Shown here: positions 35,088 to 43,729 of the stretch, piece after piece | Layout of the letters: each line of letters starts with the position of its first letter | How positions within the stretch are numbered: the first letter of the stretch is position 1 | NCBI RefSeq assembly: GCF_002217435.1 | Contig: NZ_MUHF01000017.1 | Coordinates: 38,352-102,351 of the forward strand | Length of the DNA stretch: 64,000 nucleotides | DNA from: Flavobacterium reichenbachii | GTDB taxonomy: Bacteria > Bacteroidota > Bacteroidia > Flavobacteriales > Flavobacteriaceae | Reading direction: 5' to 3' | Program-made: the position numbers and the translations under genes | Notes under the pieces: generated by a model | Database searches by the model: none | What the model saw: the letters and a program-made list of their open reading frames with translations, nothing else | What the model was told of the DNA's origin: nothing

Positions 35088-35846
35088 ATGAAAATTGTTA
35101 TCTCTCCGGCGAAGTCATTAAATTTCGAAAAAGAATTACCAACTAAAAAATATACAGAACCATCTTTTTTAAAAGAAGCGCGTCAGGTTCATAAAGTTTT
35201 AAAACCTAAAAAACCAGCAGATCTGGCAGAATTAATGTCTATTTCAGAGAAATTAGCCGACTTAAACTGGCAGCGTAATCAAGATTGGAAAACGCCTTTT
35301 ACTCCAGAAAATGCGCGCCCGGCAGTTTATACTTTTGATGGCGATGTTTATACAGGTTTAGACGCCTATACAATTCCGCTTGAAAAATTAGATACCTTGC
35401 AGGATAAACTAAGAATTTTATCCGGACTTTACGGAGTTCTTAAACCGCTTGATTTAATGCAGGCCTACCGTTTGGAAATGGGAACAAAACTACCAATTGA
35501 AGAGCATAAAAACTTACATGATTTCTGGAAATCTCCAGTTACAAAAGCATTGAATAAAGAATTGAAAAAAGACGAGTTGTTTGTAAATCTTGCCAGTAAC
35601 GAATATTTTTCTGCTGTTGACGTAAAGGCTTTAAAAGTTCCCGTAATTACTCCTGATTTTAAAGATTACAAAGACGGAAAACTTAAAATAATAAGCTTTT
35701 TTGCAAAAAAAGCGAGAGGCATGATGGTGCGCTATATTATAGATACTAATGCAGAAACAATTGACGATCTAAAAGGATTTAATTATGAAGGATATCAGTT
35801 TGATGCGAATCTTTCTAAGGATAATCATTTAGTTTTTACAAGATAG
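35088..35846 (+). CDS. yaaA: Peroxide stress protein YaaA
   Basis: The protein has 252 residues, full length for the YaaA/DUF328 family. MKIVISPAKSLNFEKELPTK, the LSGLYGVLKPLDLMQAYRLE motif and the SFFAKKARGMMVRYII motif are diagnostic. YaaA limits free iron and damage during hydrogen peroxide stress and binds DNA in E. coli. It stands alone. Family-A octamers and a GAAACYT array (35941-35985) follow it. Confidence 0.93.
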   Translation: MKIVISPAKSLNFEKELPTKKYTEPSFLKEARQVHKVLKPKKPADLAELMSISEKLADLNWQRNQDWKTPFTPENARPAVYTFDGDVYTGLDAYTIPLEKLDTLQDKLRILSGLYGVLKPLDLMQAYRLEMGTKLPIEEHKNLHDFWKSPVTKALNKELKKDELFVNLASNEYFSAVDVKALKVPVITPDFKDYKDGKLKIISFFAKKARGMMVRYIIDTNAETIDDLKGFNYEGYQFDANLSKDNHLVFTR

Positions 35847-35940
35847 TTTTTTTGAAGGTTCTGAGGAGCTGAGGTTCTAAGTTACTAAGGTTTTTTTTAC
35901 TTGTGTATAATTACTCTTTTTAAGCGCAAAGATTAAAAAC

Positions 35941-35985
35941 ATGAAACATGAAACTTTAAACCTGAAACCTGAAACCAAAACCTGA
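35941..35985. repeat. Family B heptamer array (GAAACYT)
   Basis: Several 7-bp units of the type GAAACYT run in one orientation after yaaA. The inverse units (GTTTCAR) build the palindromes inside the trp operon. Family-A octamers precede it at about 35855-35890. Confidence 0.7.
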
Positions 35986-36001
35986 ACCCCGAATATCAAT
36001 A

Positions 36002-36037
36002 AAAAAGCCGAGTCACAGGAAATTGACTCGGCTTTTT
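36002..36037. terminator. Bidirectional terminator
   Basis: A perfect 14-bp stem (AAAAAGCCGAGTCA at 36002-36015, inverse at 36024-36037) with an 8-nt loop carries A- and T-runs on both sides. It separates yaaA from the converging efflux operon. Confidence 0.88.
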
Positions 36038-36061
36038 AGTATTATAAATAATTATTAAATA

Positions 36062-37648
36062 TTAATGCATTGCATCAGCAGGATTAATTTTATTCTTCCC
36101 TTTCTTAATGAAAAGGATAATCGGTATACAGCATAAAAACATAATTCCTAAATACATAAAAATATCCATGTATGACATTACGGTACTTTGTTTTAGAACT
36201 GCGTAATCAATTGCCTGATATGCTTTTTTAAGCGCAACATCTGCACTATATCCTTTTGCCATAAAAGCTTGCTGCATTCCTGCAATACGCTGCTGTACTT
36301 CATGTTTGGCAGGATCTAGATTATTAATTAAATTGACTCTGTGTTCCTGGCTGAATCGGGTTATAAAAGTGGTAATAATCGCAATACCAAATGATCCTCC
36401 AAGCTGACGCATCATTCCGGTAAAAGCAGCTCCCTCACCAATTTGTTTTCCTTTTAATGTTGAAAGCGAAAGCGTAGTGATAGGAACAAAAAGTAATCCT
36501 AAACCAATTCCTCTCAAAATTAACGGCCAATACATATGTTCTACTCCAGTATCTGGTGTCATGCGGGTCTGCATCATGAAAGTAAAGAAGAAGAAGACTA
36601 AAAATCCAACTCCAACCATATATCCCTGCGGAACACCTTTCTGAATCATATTACCTACAAAAGGCATCATGATGGCAGTGGTAATCGAACCCGGAATCAA
36701 TAATAATCCGGCATCAGTTGCTGTCCATCCTAAAATAGACTGTGTATAAATGGGGATAATTAACGTTGATCCATACAAACCGAAACCCAGAATAAAACAC
36801 ATTACAGTTCCAATTCTTAAATTTCCGTCTTTTAGCACGCTTAAGTTTACAATTGGATGTTCATATGTAAGTTCTCTCCAAATAAAAAGAACTAATCCAA
36901 AAACAGTTACAACACTTAAAGCAACAATAAGTGAATCGTTAAACCAATCATCCTGCTGTCCATGTTCTAAGACAAATTGTAAGGAACCAATGAAAGCAGT
37001 TAATAAAATAATTCCCCACCAGTCAACCTGATTAGCCTTTAATTTTTCTCCATATTTAGGACTTCTCACAAAAGAAACAGCCAAAATAGTTGCAATAATT
37101 CCTAACGGAATATTAATGTAAAAAATATAAGGCCAAGAATAATGATCTACCAAATAACCTCCCAAAGGCGGTCCTAATGTTGGTCCTACAATTACACCCA
37201 TTCCGTAAATAGCCTGCGCCATTCCGCGCTTTGCTACAGGATAACTCTCGGTAATAATGGTTTGCGCGGTTACAAGAAGGGCACCTCCGCCCATTCCCTG
37301 TACAAACCTAAATGCAACCAATTCCCATATATTACTGGCATTTCCACATAAAAAAGAGCAGACGGTAAATATAATGATAGAGGCCACAAAATAATTACGT
37401 CTCCCAAATTGCTGTGATAACCAGCTCGTCATCGGGATTACTATAACATTTGCAATTGCATATGCTGTAATCACCCAAGCCACATCAGTCAAAGTAGCAC
37501 CAAGGCTGCCTCGCATGTCTGTCAGCGCTACGTTTACAATCGTCGTATCAACAATTTCCAGCAAAGCACAAAGTACTGCTGTGATCGTGATAATAACACG
37601 TCTGTAACCGTATTCTACTAAATCGTCCTCTCCTTGTACTGTTGTCAT
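36062..37648 (-). CDS. DHA2-family drug:H+ antiporter (EmrB-like)
   Basis: The protein has 528 residues and 14 predicted membrane helices. The motif WLSQQFGRRNYF (loop 2-3), RFVQGMGGGALL and GPTLGPPLGGYL are typical of DHA2 permeases. It exports toxic compounds across the inner membrane together with the periplasmic adaptor (4 bp upstream) and the TolC-type protein of the same operon. The substrate cannot be predicted. Confidence 0.92.
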   Translation of the reverse strand: MTTVQGEDDLVEYGYRRVIITITAVLCALLEIVDTTIVNVALTDMRGSLGATLTDVAWVITAYAIANVIVIPMTSWLSQQFGRRNYFVASIIIFTVCSFLCGNASNIWELVAFRFVQGMGGGALLVTAQTIITESYPVAKRGMAQAIYGMGVIVGPTLGPPLGGYLVDHYSWPYIFYINIPLGIIATILAVSFVRSPKYGEKLKANQVDWWGIILLTAFIGSLQFVLEHGQQDDWFNDSLIVALSVVTVFGLVLFIWRELTYEHPIVNLSVLKDGNLRIGTVMCFILGFGLYGSTLIIPIYTQSILGWTATDAGLLLIPGSITTAIMMPFVGNMIQKGVPQGYMVGVGFLVFFFFTFMMQTRMTPDTGVEHMYWPLILRGIGLGLLFVPITTLSLSTLKGKQIGEGAAFTGMMRQLGGSFGIAIITTFITRFSQEHRVNLINNLDPAKHEVQQRIAGMQQAFMAKGYSADVALKKAYQAIDYAVLKQSTVMSYMDIFMYLGIMFLCCIPIILFIKKGKNKINPADAMH

Positions 37649-37652
37649 TTTT

Positions 37653-38732
37653 TTATTTCAAATGTACGTCTACATCAACATTCATTCCTGGGCGTAATAA
37701 TTTTACTTTCTCAGGATCATTTGATTGATCTAAACTAATTTTTACTGGTAATCTCTGAATTGTTTTTACGAAGTTTCCTGTAGCATTATCAGGAGGTAAA
37801 AGAGAAAAACGTGATCCGGTAGCAGGAGAAAAAGAAGTCAAAGTTCCTTTAAATTCATAATTAGGATAAGCATCTACTTTTAAGCTTACTTTTTGTCCCA
37901 CAATCATTTTGTTTAATTGTGTTTCTTTAAAGTTTGCTACAACCCAAGCTTCAGTATTATTAATAATATAAAATAAAGATTGTCCCGGCTGAACCAATTG
38001 CCCTGGCTGAATATCAACTTTAGATACTTGTCCATCAATTGCTGCAGTTACCACAGTATAAGTAAGATTTAATTTAGCAACATCAAGCATAGTTTTTGCT
38101 TTTTTGATGTTTGCAGAAGCTACTTCTGTTTGTTTGTCAGAAACTTTAGATTTAGATTCAATTACCGATTTTTGGTAAGAACTTGCTCTTTGTTGCTGCT
38201 CTAAAACACGAACTTGGTTTTCTGCTTCATCTTTTGCAGTTTGTGCCTGCTCAAATTGCTGTTTTGTAATGGTGTGAGTTTTATACAAATTGTCATAACG
38301 ATTAAAGTCGTTTGTCAATTGTCTTAGTCTGATTTTTGCACTTTCGATAGAACCACCGGCAGATTTTACATTAGCATCAGAAACTGAGATGCTTGCATAT
38401 GCACTTCCGATATCTGCTTTTGCAGCTTCGTATTGTCCTTCAGCACCTAACAATGCAGCATTTGCTTCATCAATTTTTAACTGGTAATCTCTTTTGTCGA
38501 TTGTAAATAAAGTATCTCCTTTTTTTACAAAATCATTATCTTTTACATAAACCTTACTAATATATCCAGAAACTCTTGGGATAATCGGATTCATTTTTTT
38601 CTCGATTTGAGCATCATCCGTTTCTTCGTGAGCTTGTGAGTGCAGGTATTTTGTTATTCCGTATGTTCCGCCCACTAAAATCAAAACGGTTAGTATAATG
38701 ATGAATTTTTTATTTGTTTTTTTCTTTTCCAT
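37653..38732 (-). CDS. HlyD/EmrA-family periplasmic adaptor
   Basis: The protein has 359 residues. One N-terminal membrane anchor (about 9-27) is followed by a biotinyl-lipoyl-like half (NPIIPRVSGYISKVYVKDND), a long coiled-coil region (about 85-215) and a second lipoyl half with VDIQPGQLVQPGQSLFYI. It bridges the DHA2 permease and the outer-membrane channel. It is 12 bp downstream of the TolC-type gene. Confidence 0.92.
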   Translation of the reverse strand: MEKKKTNKKFIIILTVLILVGGTYGITKYLHSQAHEETDDAQIEKKMNPIIPRVSGYISKVYVKDNDFVKKGDTLFTIDKRDYQLKIDEANAALLGAEGQYEAAKADIGSAYASISVSDANVKSAGGSIESAKIRLRQLTNDFNRYDNLYKTHTITKQQFEQAQTAKDEAENQVRVLEQQQRASSYQKSVIESKSKVSDKQTEVASANIKKAKTMLDVAKLNLTYTVVTAAIDGQVSKVDIQPGQLVQPGQSLFYIINNTEAWVVANFKETQLNKMIVGQKVSLKVDAYPNYEFKGTLTSFSPATGSRFSLLPPDNATGNFVKTIQRLPVKISLDQSNDPEKVKLLRPGMNVDVDVHLK

Positions 38733-38744
38733 GAGAGCTAAAGA

Positions 38745-40067
38745 TTATATTTTAGAAAGATTGAATGATTGTGATAATTGTCCTGATACTGAAAGTAATT
38801 CGTAATATTTTTGAATAATGGCTGCTTTAGACAAAGCGGTATTTATTTTGGCATTAAGATGTTCTACATCTGCTTCAACTAAATCATTTGTATCAGACAA
38901 ACCATTGTCAAATTTGTCTTTTACAAGTCTGTAGTTTTCTGCAGCCTGTTGTAATGCTTCGTCGTAAACCACACTTTGATTGATTGCAAGATCATAATCC
39001 TCGATAGATTTCTGAACTTCAACCTTAATGCGATCTGTCATGATAGCTTCTGTATTTTTAACTTCCAAAGCTCTGCTTTCTGCCTCACGCACATGAGCAT
39101 TGTTTTTTATAATACCAGATAAATCATAAGACAACCCTACTCCAAAATTCATTGCATACTTAACTGTAATAAAATCTTTTAGGTCCAACGCTGTGTAGCC
39201 ACCCAACAGAGCAAGCGAAGGATAATATCCTGCTTTTGCCACTCTAATATTTGCCTCACTGGCTTTTTGCTGGAAACGAATTGCTTCTAAGTCTTTTCTG
39301 CTTTCCAGTGCCAAAGCATCAGATGTTGGTGCATTGGTAGTTTTTAAACTAAAGAAATTACCTTCATTAACTTCAATTTTTACACTCGGATCAAGTTTTA
39401 ATAAAGTTACGAGATAAAAATTAATGTTGTTAATATTATTATTGGCTTCATCAATAGATAATTGCGTTTTAGAAACCAACAACTGCGCTTTCAATAAATC
39501 ATTTCTCGGAATAATTCCGTTTTTCTCTAATTCCGTAAAATCCGTTACACGCTGTTTTGCTTGTTTCTGATTTTCGTTTAAAAGATCTAATGTTTTTTGA
39601 GCTTTATACAAAGCAGTGTAATAAGTAATTACACGAAGTGCAACATCTTCTTTAGTTTTTGCTGCATTTGCTGTTTCAGCTTCGTAAAGATTGTCATAAG
39701 CATCAATACTGCTTTGAATTTTAAATCCGGAGAAAATAGGAAGGCTTAAATTTGCCATACCAAACATAGCGCGATCCGGAGAAGCTGTTGGTTCTGCGTT
39801 TGCCTCGTCATTATGCATGTCGATTGAAGCTTTCCCTAAGCGTTGGTATTGACCTTGAATTTTAAGATCCGGATATTGGTTATTTTTAACCGTTTGAAGT
39901 TCGTATTTCTTTGAGTTTACCTTAGTATTGGCAAGCGTAACTTCGTTACTCTTTTCCCAAGCCATTTTTACGGCTTCATCTAAGGTTAAACTTGTTTTTT
40001 CTTGTGCTTCTATTGAAGAGATTCCGATAAAGAAAACTCCAAAGAGCATTAATTGACTAATTTTCAT
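38745..40067 (-). CDS. TolC-family outer-membrane channel
   Basis: The protein has about 440 residues with a signal peptide cleaved after SSIEAQ and the repeated helical pattern of outer-membrane efflux proteins (LTLDEAVKMAWEKSNEVTLA; LEKNGIIPRNDLLKAQLLVS; ALALESRKDLEAIRFQQKAS). I start at 40067 (MKISQL); an ATG at 40073 adds two residues. Either start overlaps the end of the tetR gene, so the two are translationally coupled. It forms the outer part of the tripartite pump. Confidence 0.9.
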   Translation of the reverse strand: MKISQLMLFGVFFIGISSIEAQEKTSLTLDEAVKMAWEKSNEVTLANTKVNSKKYELQTVKNNQYPDLKIQGQYQRLGKASIDMHNDEANAEPTASPDRAMFGMANLSLPIFSGFKIQSSIDAYDNLYEAETANAAKTKEDVALRVITYYTALYKAQKTLDLLNENQKQAKQRVTDFTELEKNGIIPRNDLLKAQLLVSKTQLSIDEANNNINNINFYLVTLLKLDPSVKIEVNEGNFFSLKTTNAPTSDALALESRKDLEAIRFQQKASEANIRVAKAGYYPSLALLGGYTALDLKDFITVKYAMNFGVGLSYDLSGIIKNNAHVREAESRALEVKNTEAIMTDRIKVEVQKSIEDYDLAINQSVVYDEALQQAAENYRLVKDKFDNGLSDTNDLVEADVEHLNAKINTALSKAAIIQKYYELLSVSGQLSQSFNLSKI

Positions 40068-40686
40068 AAACAAGTAGCGCTTTTATAGTTTGTTGAATGT
40101 GCTTTGTGAGACTGTTTTTAATATAATCGTTGTACAACGATTCGGTATTTAAATTTAATATTTCCTGAAAAAAGGGTTTATTCATGTGAAAGTGAAAATA
40201 AGTTCCCATAATCGTAGGCGTGATCAACGGGATTATTACATCTTTTCTAAAAATGCCTTTAGATTGGCCGTCCTTAATAATAGTTTCCAGAGATTTCAGA
40301 TTTCCTTTTTTTAGTTCTGTAAAAACTGCCTGGCTGTCTTCTCTTTTTTTAGAAGAAAGTTCGAAGTGTAAAACTCTGAAAATTCCTCTGTTACAATTAA
40401 TTCGGTTAATATAAATTTCGACCAATTTATTTACTTTATCAAGAGGTTCCAGATTTTCGTGCTGTAAACTTTCGATTTGGAATTTTAAATCAGCAGTTTT
40501 ATAAATAATTAAAGATTCAAGAAGTTTTTCTTTAGAACCAAAATAGTACGAAACCATGGCAATATTAATTTTCGCCTCTTTTGAGATGTCTCGTATAGAT
40601 GTTCCTTCAAATCCTTTGTCAGAAAAAAGTTTTTCTGCAACTTCCAGAATTTTAATTTTTTTATCGTTTAATTCGATCTGTGACAT
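40057..40686 (-). CDS. TetR/AcrR-family repressor of the efflux operon
   Basis: The protein has 209 residues. The helix-turn-helix region has LFSDKGFEGTSIRDISKEAK, then INIAMVSYYFGSKEKLLESL. It is the first gene of the operon tetR-tolC-emrA-emrB and probably represses it by binding the two tandem palindromes at 40713-40746. The inducer is unknown. Confidence 0.9.
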   Translation of the reverse strand: MSQIELNDKKIKILEVAEKLFSDKGFEGTSIRDISKEAKINIAMVSYYFGSKEKLLESLIIYKTADLKFQIESLQHENLEPLDKVNKLVEIYINRINCNRGIFRVLHFELSSKKREDSQAVFTELKKGNLKSLETIIKDGQSKGIFRKDVIIPLITPTIMGTYFHFHMNKPFFQEILNLNTESLYNDYIKNSLTKHIQQTIKALLVYEN

Positions 40687-40712
40687 GGTATTATTTTGAA
40701 ATCGAATACAAA

Positions 40713-40746
40713 ATTAAACACTTGTTTAATTTAAACACTTGTTTAA
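40713..40746. promoter_or_regulatory. Two tandem operator palindromes
   Basis: Two copies of TTAAACACTTGTTTAA (cores 40714-40729 and 40731-40746; the first extends to 18 bp) stand 17 bp apart centre to centre, 27 bp upstream of tetR. Half-site TTAAACA with a 2-nt CT centre. They are the likely autoregulatory TetR sites. Confidence 0.8.
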
Positions 40747-40800
40747 TTTTATTTTAACGTAATATTAACATAAAACGGTGTAGTTGATTTTGAGAAATAA

Positions 40801-40831
40801 AAAAAGCTGAAACACTTAGTATTTCAGCTTT
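40801..40831 (-). terminator. Terminator at the end of the trp transcription unit
   Basis: AAGCTGAAA (40804-40812) pairs with TTTCAGCTT (40822-40830). On the minus strand a T-run follows. It lies 80 bp after the lipoprotein gene at 40912, the last leftward gene after trpA. Confidence 0.72.
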
Positions 40832-40911
40832 GCTATTTTGTTTTGTCATCGCATATGTTTATCGGATCTCTCCAATAATTTCTTTGATTATCAGTTTAAG
40901 TTTAGATAGAT

Positions 40912-41631
40912 CTACTCAATCTTTCTCCTTATTTTAACCTCTTTGAAAATTCCCACATTAGAAAAATTCCTGATATCAGTTTTATTCTGAGGAGTTAAAT
41001 CATATCTAATATTTGAAATAATCTCATTTTTTGGTGATAATTTTAAATCTTCAATTGATATGTTAGAAATAAGATTTTGACTTTTGGTTCTGATGTAAAT
41101 ATTTGTTTTTTTAAATTTTAAAACATCTAAATGTTCTGGTTCCAGACTTTCTACATCATTTAAATTATAAAAGAAGAGACTGTCTTTAGATTCTTTAAAA
41201 GTTTCAAATTGATATCTTTTATAACCTTGATTTCTACTTACAAAACCTTCGTTTTGAAAAATTTTAGTTTTGATTTTAATTCCCTGTTCTTTATTATCTT
41301 TAATTTCTAGAGGCATAAAGATTTTGTTTGAAGCTTTTTTGTCGTCAAGTTTTTCACAAATAACGCCGGAAATATTTCGTTTCGTTGGAATGTTTTCAAA
41401 ATATTGAAAAGGTAATGGTTTGACATTATCGATATCAAACACATCTGTTGAATCTAGAATAGCATAACCAAAAATATGAGAATCTCGACCTCCCCAAGCA
41501 TCATATTTATAGATGACTTTTGAAGAATTTTCTATCTTTTGGATATATAACTCAGATAAATGCCAACTCCTGTCACAGCTTATGAAAATTAAGACAATAA
41601 AAGAATATAATAAAGATTTAAAAAGTTTCAT
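40912..41631 (-). CDS. Hypothetical lipoprotein
   Basis: The protein has 239 residues. The signal MKLFKSLLYSFIVLIFISC puts the lipidated Cys at 19. The rest is strand-rich with no recognisable motif. It begins 7 bp after trpA and is probably read on the trp transcript, but nothing in the sequence links it to tryptophan. Confidence 0.65.
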   Translation of the reverse strand: MKLFKSLLYSFIVLIFISCDRSWHLSELYIQKIENSSKVIYKYDAWGGRDSHIFGYAILDSTDVFDIDNVKPLPFQYFENIPTKRNISGVICEKLDDKKASNKIFMPLEIKDNKEQGIKIKTKIFQNEGFVSRNQGYKRYQFETFKESKDSLFFYNLNDVESLEPEHLDVLKFKKTNIYIRTKSQNLISNISIEDLKLSPKNEIISNIRYDLTPQNKTDIRNFSNVGIFKEVKIRRKIE

Positions 41632-41638
41632 CTTTTAA

Positions 41639-42400
41639 TTATCGAATTTCTCCAACAAATTCCTCAATTTTTTCACTGCCGTTTTCACTCAAATGTTTAA
41701 TAAAAGCACTTCCGATAATAGCGCCTTTAGCAAATTTTGTTGCCTGAGTAAAAGTTTCTTTATTCGAAATTCCGAAACCAATAATCTGTGGATTTTTCAA
41801 ATTCATATTGGAGATTCTCTCAAAATAATCTTCTTGAACATTTCCAAAACCAGACTGAGAACCCGTAACACTTGCCGAGCTTACCATATAGATAAATCCG
41901 TTTGAAACACTGTCGATAAAACGGATACGTTCGTCTGATGTCTGTGGCGTAATCAGAAATACATTTATTAATCCGTATTTTTCGAAAATCGCTTTGTATT
42001 CGTCTGCATAAACATCCACGGGAAGATCCGGAATAATTAAACCATCGATGCCAATTTCGGCACATTTTGCACAAAAAGCTTCAACACCGTATTGCAGCAT
42101 CGGATTAAAATATCCCATAATAATCAACGGAATTTTTACGCTTTCGCGAATGTTCTGCAGCTGATCAAAAAGAATTTGAGTCGTCATTCCGTTTTGAAGC
42201 GCTGTTGTAGAACTTGCCTGAATGGTCGGACCATCGGCCAAAGGATCGCTGAAGGGAAGCCCGATTTCAATTAAATCAACACCGTTTTTTTCTAAATCCT
42301 GAATAATCTGAACGGTATCATTTAAACTTGGATATCCTGCAGAAAAATAGATTGAAAGTATCTTTTTATCTTCTTGTAATTTTTGAGTTATTCTGTTCAT
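41639..42400 (-). CDS. trpA: Tryptophan synthase alpha chain
   Basis: The protein has 253 residues in a TIM barrel. The catalytic Glu45 is in DLIEIGLPFSDPLADGPTIQ, with Asp56 in the same stretch; the phosphate site has SSASVTGSQSGFG and GFGISN. It cleaves indole-3-glycerol phosphate to indole, which passes to TrpB. It is the last biosynthetic gene of the operon, separated from trpB by two non-trp genes and by a spacer with a perfect TCCGGAAGCTTCCGGA palindrome (42485-42500). Confidence 0.96.
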   Translation of the reverse strand: MNRITQKLQEDKKILSIYFSAGYPSLNDTVQIIQDLEKNGVDLIEIGLPFSDPLADGPTIQASSTTALQNGMTTQILFDQLQNIRESVKIPLIIMGYFNPMLQYGVEAFCAKCAEIGIDGLIIPDLPVDVYADEYKAIFEKYGLINVFLITPQTSDERIRFIDSVSNGFIYMVSSASVTGSQSGFGNVQEDYFERISNMNLKNPQIIGFGISNKETFTQATKFAKGAIIGSAFIKHLSENGSEKIEEFVGEIR

Positions 42401-42511
42401 TTTAATATCTTTTTATCCTAAAAGGTTTTTAAAACCTGTTAGGTATGTTATTTTTAGTAATCTATTTACACCTGCAAGGTTTTATCCGGAAGCTTCCGGA
42501 GTTGCGTAATG

Positions 42512-43249
42512 TTAATCGATAATAATCTGGCTTGTCCAATTATTATTTTGATTTTCGACCAATAATAATCCCGAATCAGAATCGTTCATTTGGTCTATTA
42601 ATTCGCCTTTATTATTCCAAAAAGCACTTTTTCCTCCAGAAGGATAACCCCAGGATTCGCCGCTAAAATTAGACATCAAAACATTCATTTGATGTTTCTC
42701 AGCATAACTTTGCAAATCTCTATACGCATTCGGAATTCCGTTTGGAGAAAAGAATATACTTGCGATGTAAATATCAGTTTCTCTTTTGGCTGCATTTTCC
42801 GGATGAAGCGGATTATCAATATCGGCACAAATGGCAAACGATATTTTTTGATTTTCAATTTTAACCATCGGATTATAATCAAAAGAAGATTGAAAGAATT
42901 CATCTTCGCCTTGATGTAAAAACTGTTTGGTGTAAACTGAAATGGATTGGTCTGGATAAAGTATAAATTCGCCAATAAACAATTCTGATTCTGTCTGAAT
43001 TGGAGCGCCTGCCGCAATAATAATATTATATTCGACTGCCAATTGTCTTAAACCATTTATTCTTGAATCGTCTTTTGTAAAAGCTAAATCTGCTGCATTT
43101 TCTCTTTCATACCCCGTAATTGATAGTTCAGGAAAAGCAATTAACTGCGCGCCGTTATTTGCGGCCAATTTTATAAGACGATAATGGTCTAATAAATTAG
43201 CTTCGATATTTCCTCGGGTTGGTTTTGTTTGTGCTGCAGCGAGAATCAT
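42512..43249 (-). CDS. Nitrilase-family amidohydrolase
   Basis: The protein has 245 residues from the start at 43249 (MILAAAQT), chosen because it lies 14 bp after the upstream stop and begins the first beta strand directly; a longer frame would overlap the upstream gene. The catalytic triad is visible: Glu41 in FPELSITGYE, Lys108 in YTKQFLHQGE and Cys141 in FAICADIDNP. It hydrolyses a C-N bond of an unknown amide or nitrile. Its place inside the trp operon is unusual. Confidence 0.88.
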   Translation of the reverse strand: MILAAAQTKPTRGNIEANLLDHYRLIKLAANNGAQLIAFPELSITGYERENAADLAFTKDDSRINGLRQLAVEYNIIIAAGAPIQTESELFIGEFILYPDQSISVYTKQFLHQGEDEFFQSSFDYNPMVKIENQKISFAICADIDNPLHPENAAKRETDIYIASIFFSPNGIPNAYRDLQSYAEKHQMNVLMSNFSGESWGYPSGGKSAFWNNKGELIDQMNDSDSGLLLVENQNNNWTSQIIID

Positions 43250-43263
43250 TTTTTTATTTAGAA

Positions 43264-43581
43264 TTAATTTTCCATATAAATCCAAGCCTCTATTCCAGAC
43301 TTTAGTACAACACGAACTCTTTTATACGAATTGGATTCGAATACATCTACTTTTGCCAAATCTGTATTTGAAATAGTAAAAACAACACCATGTATAGTGT
43401 CCGAAAGATCATCGCTGGGAACTACTACTACGTAATCTGCCATTCCAAATTCTTCTTCTATCTGCAGGCTTTTTAGTTTGTGGCCAAGAAGCTGATCTTG
43501 TTTTCCTGTTAAGATTTTATTGAAAAGTCGCATTTGAACTTCTTTTGATCGTAATGTTCCGTATGAAAATAACTGTTCCAT
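43264..43581 (-). CDS. Gamma-glutamylcyclotransferase-like (AIG2/GGCT) protein
   Basis: The protein has 105 residues. YGTLR (7-11) is the substrate-binding motif and Glu82 in VDVFESNSYKRV is the likely catalytic acid. The family cyclises gamma-glutamyl amines or peptides, releasing 5-oxoproline. It is 14 bp upstream of the nitrilase gene, so the pair may act together on an amide or gamma-glutamyl compound. Confidence 0.85.
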   Translation of the reverse strand: MEQLFSYGTLRSKEVQMRLFNKILTGKQDQLLGHKLKSLQIEEEFGMADYVVVVPSDDLSDTIHGVVFTISNTDLAKVDVFESNSYKRVRVVLKSGIEAWIYMEN

Positions 43582-43605
43582 AAATTATTATTTTTCTCGT
43601 TATTG

Positions 43606-43715
43606 CTGCGTTAGGGATGGGAGCGGTATCTCGCGATTTAGAAAAACAAGGCTTTTTAGCCGTAGTTTTTGTTAATCGGGAATATAGCAGACAGCCCGAC
43701 CCTTGGGGAACGCCC
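43606..43715 (-). repeat. GC-rich modular intergenic element (copy 1)
   Basis: Read on the minus strand: GGGCGTTCC, then GTCGGGCTGTC, a variable hairpin part (GCCTTGTTTTT; ATCGCGAGAT), then ATCCCTAACGC. The same modules in the same order occur at 56638-56752. It is far richer in GC than its surroundings and lies between trpB and the GGCT gene. A 66-codon frame across it is not a gene. Confidence 0.7.
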
Positions 43716-43729
43716 AAATTATACTTTTA

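Noticed and set aside
43606..43715. Integron attC site
   Set aside because: The end ATCCCTAACGC is reminiscent of a core site, but the second copy reads CTCACGC and the required RYYYAAC/GTTRRRY pair is not met; no integrase is present.
43517..43717. 66-codon minus-strand frame across the GC-rich element
   Set aside because: It overlaps the GGCT gene start and the repeat modules; the protein is basic and featureless.
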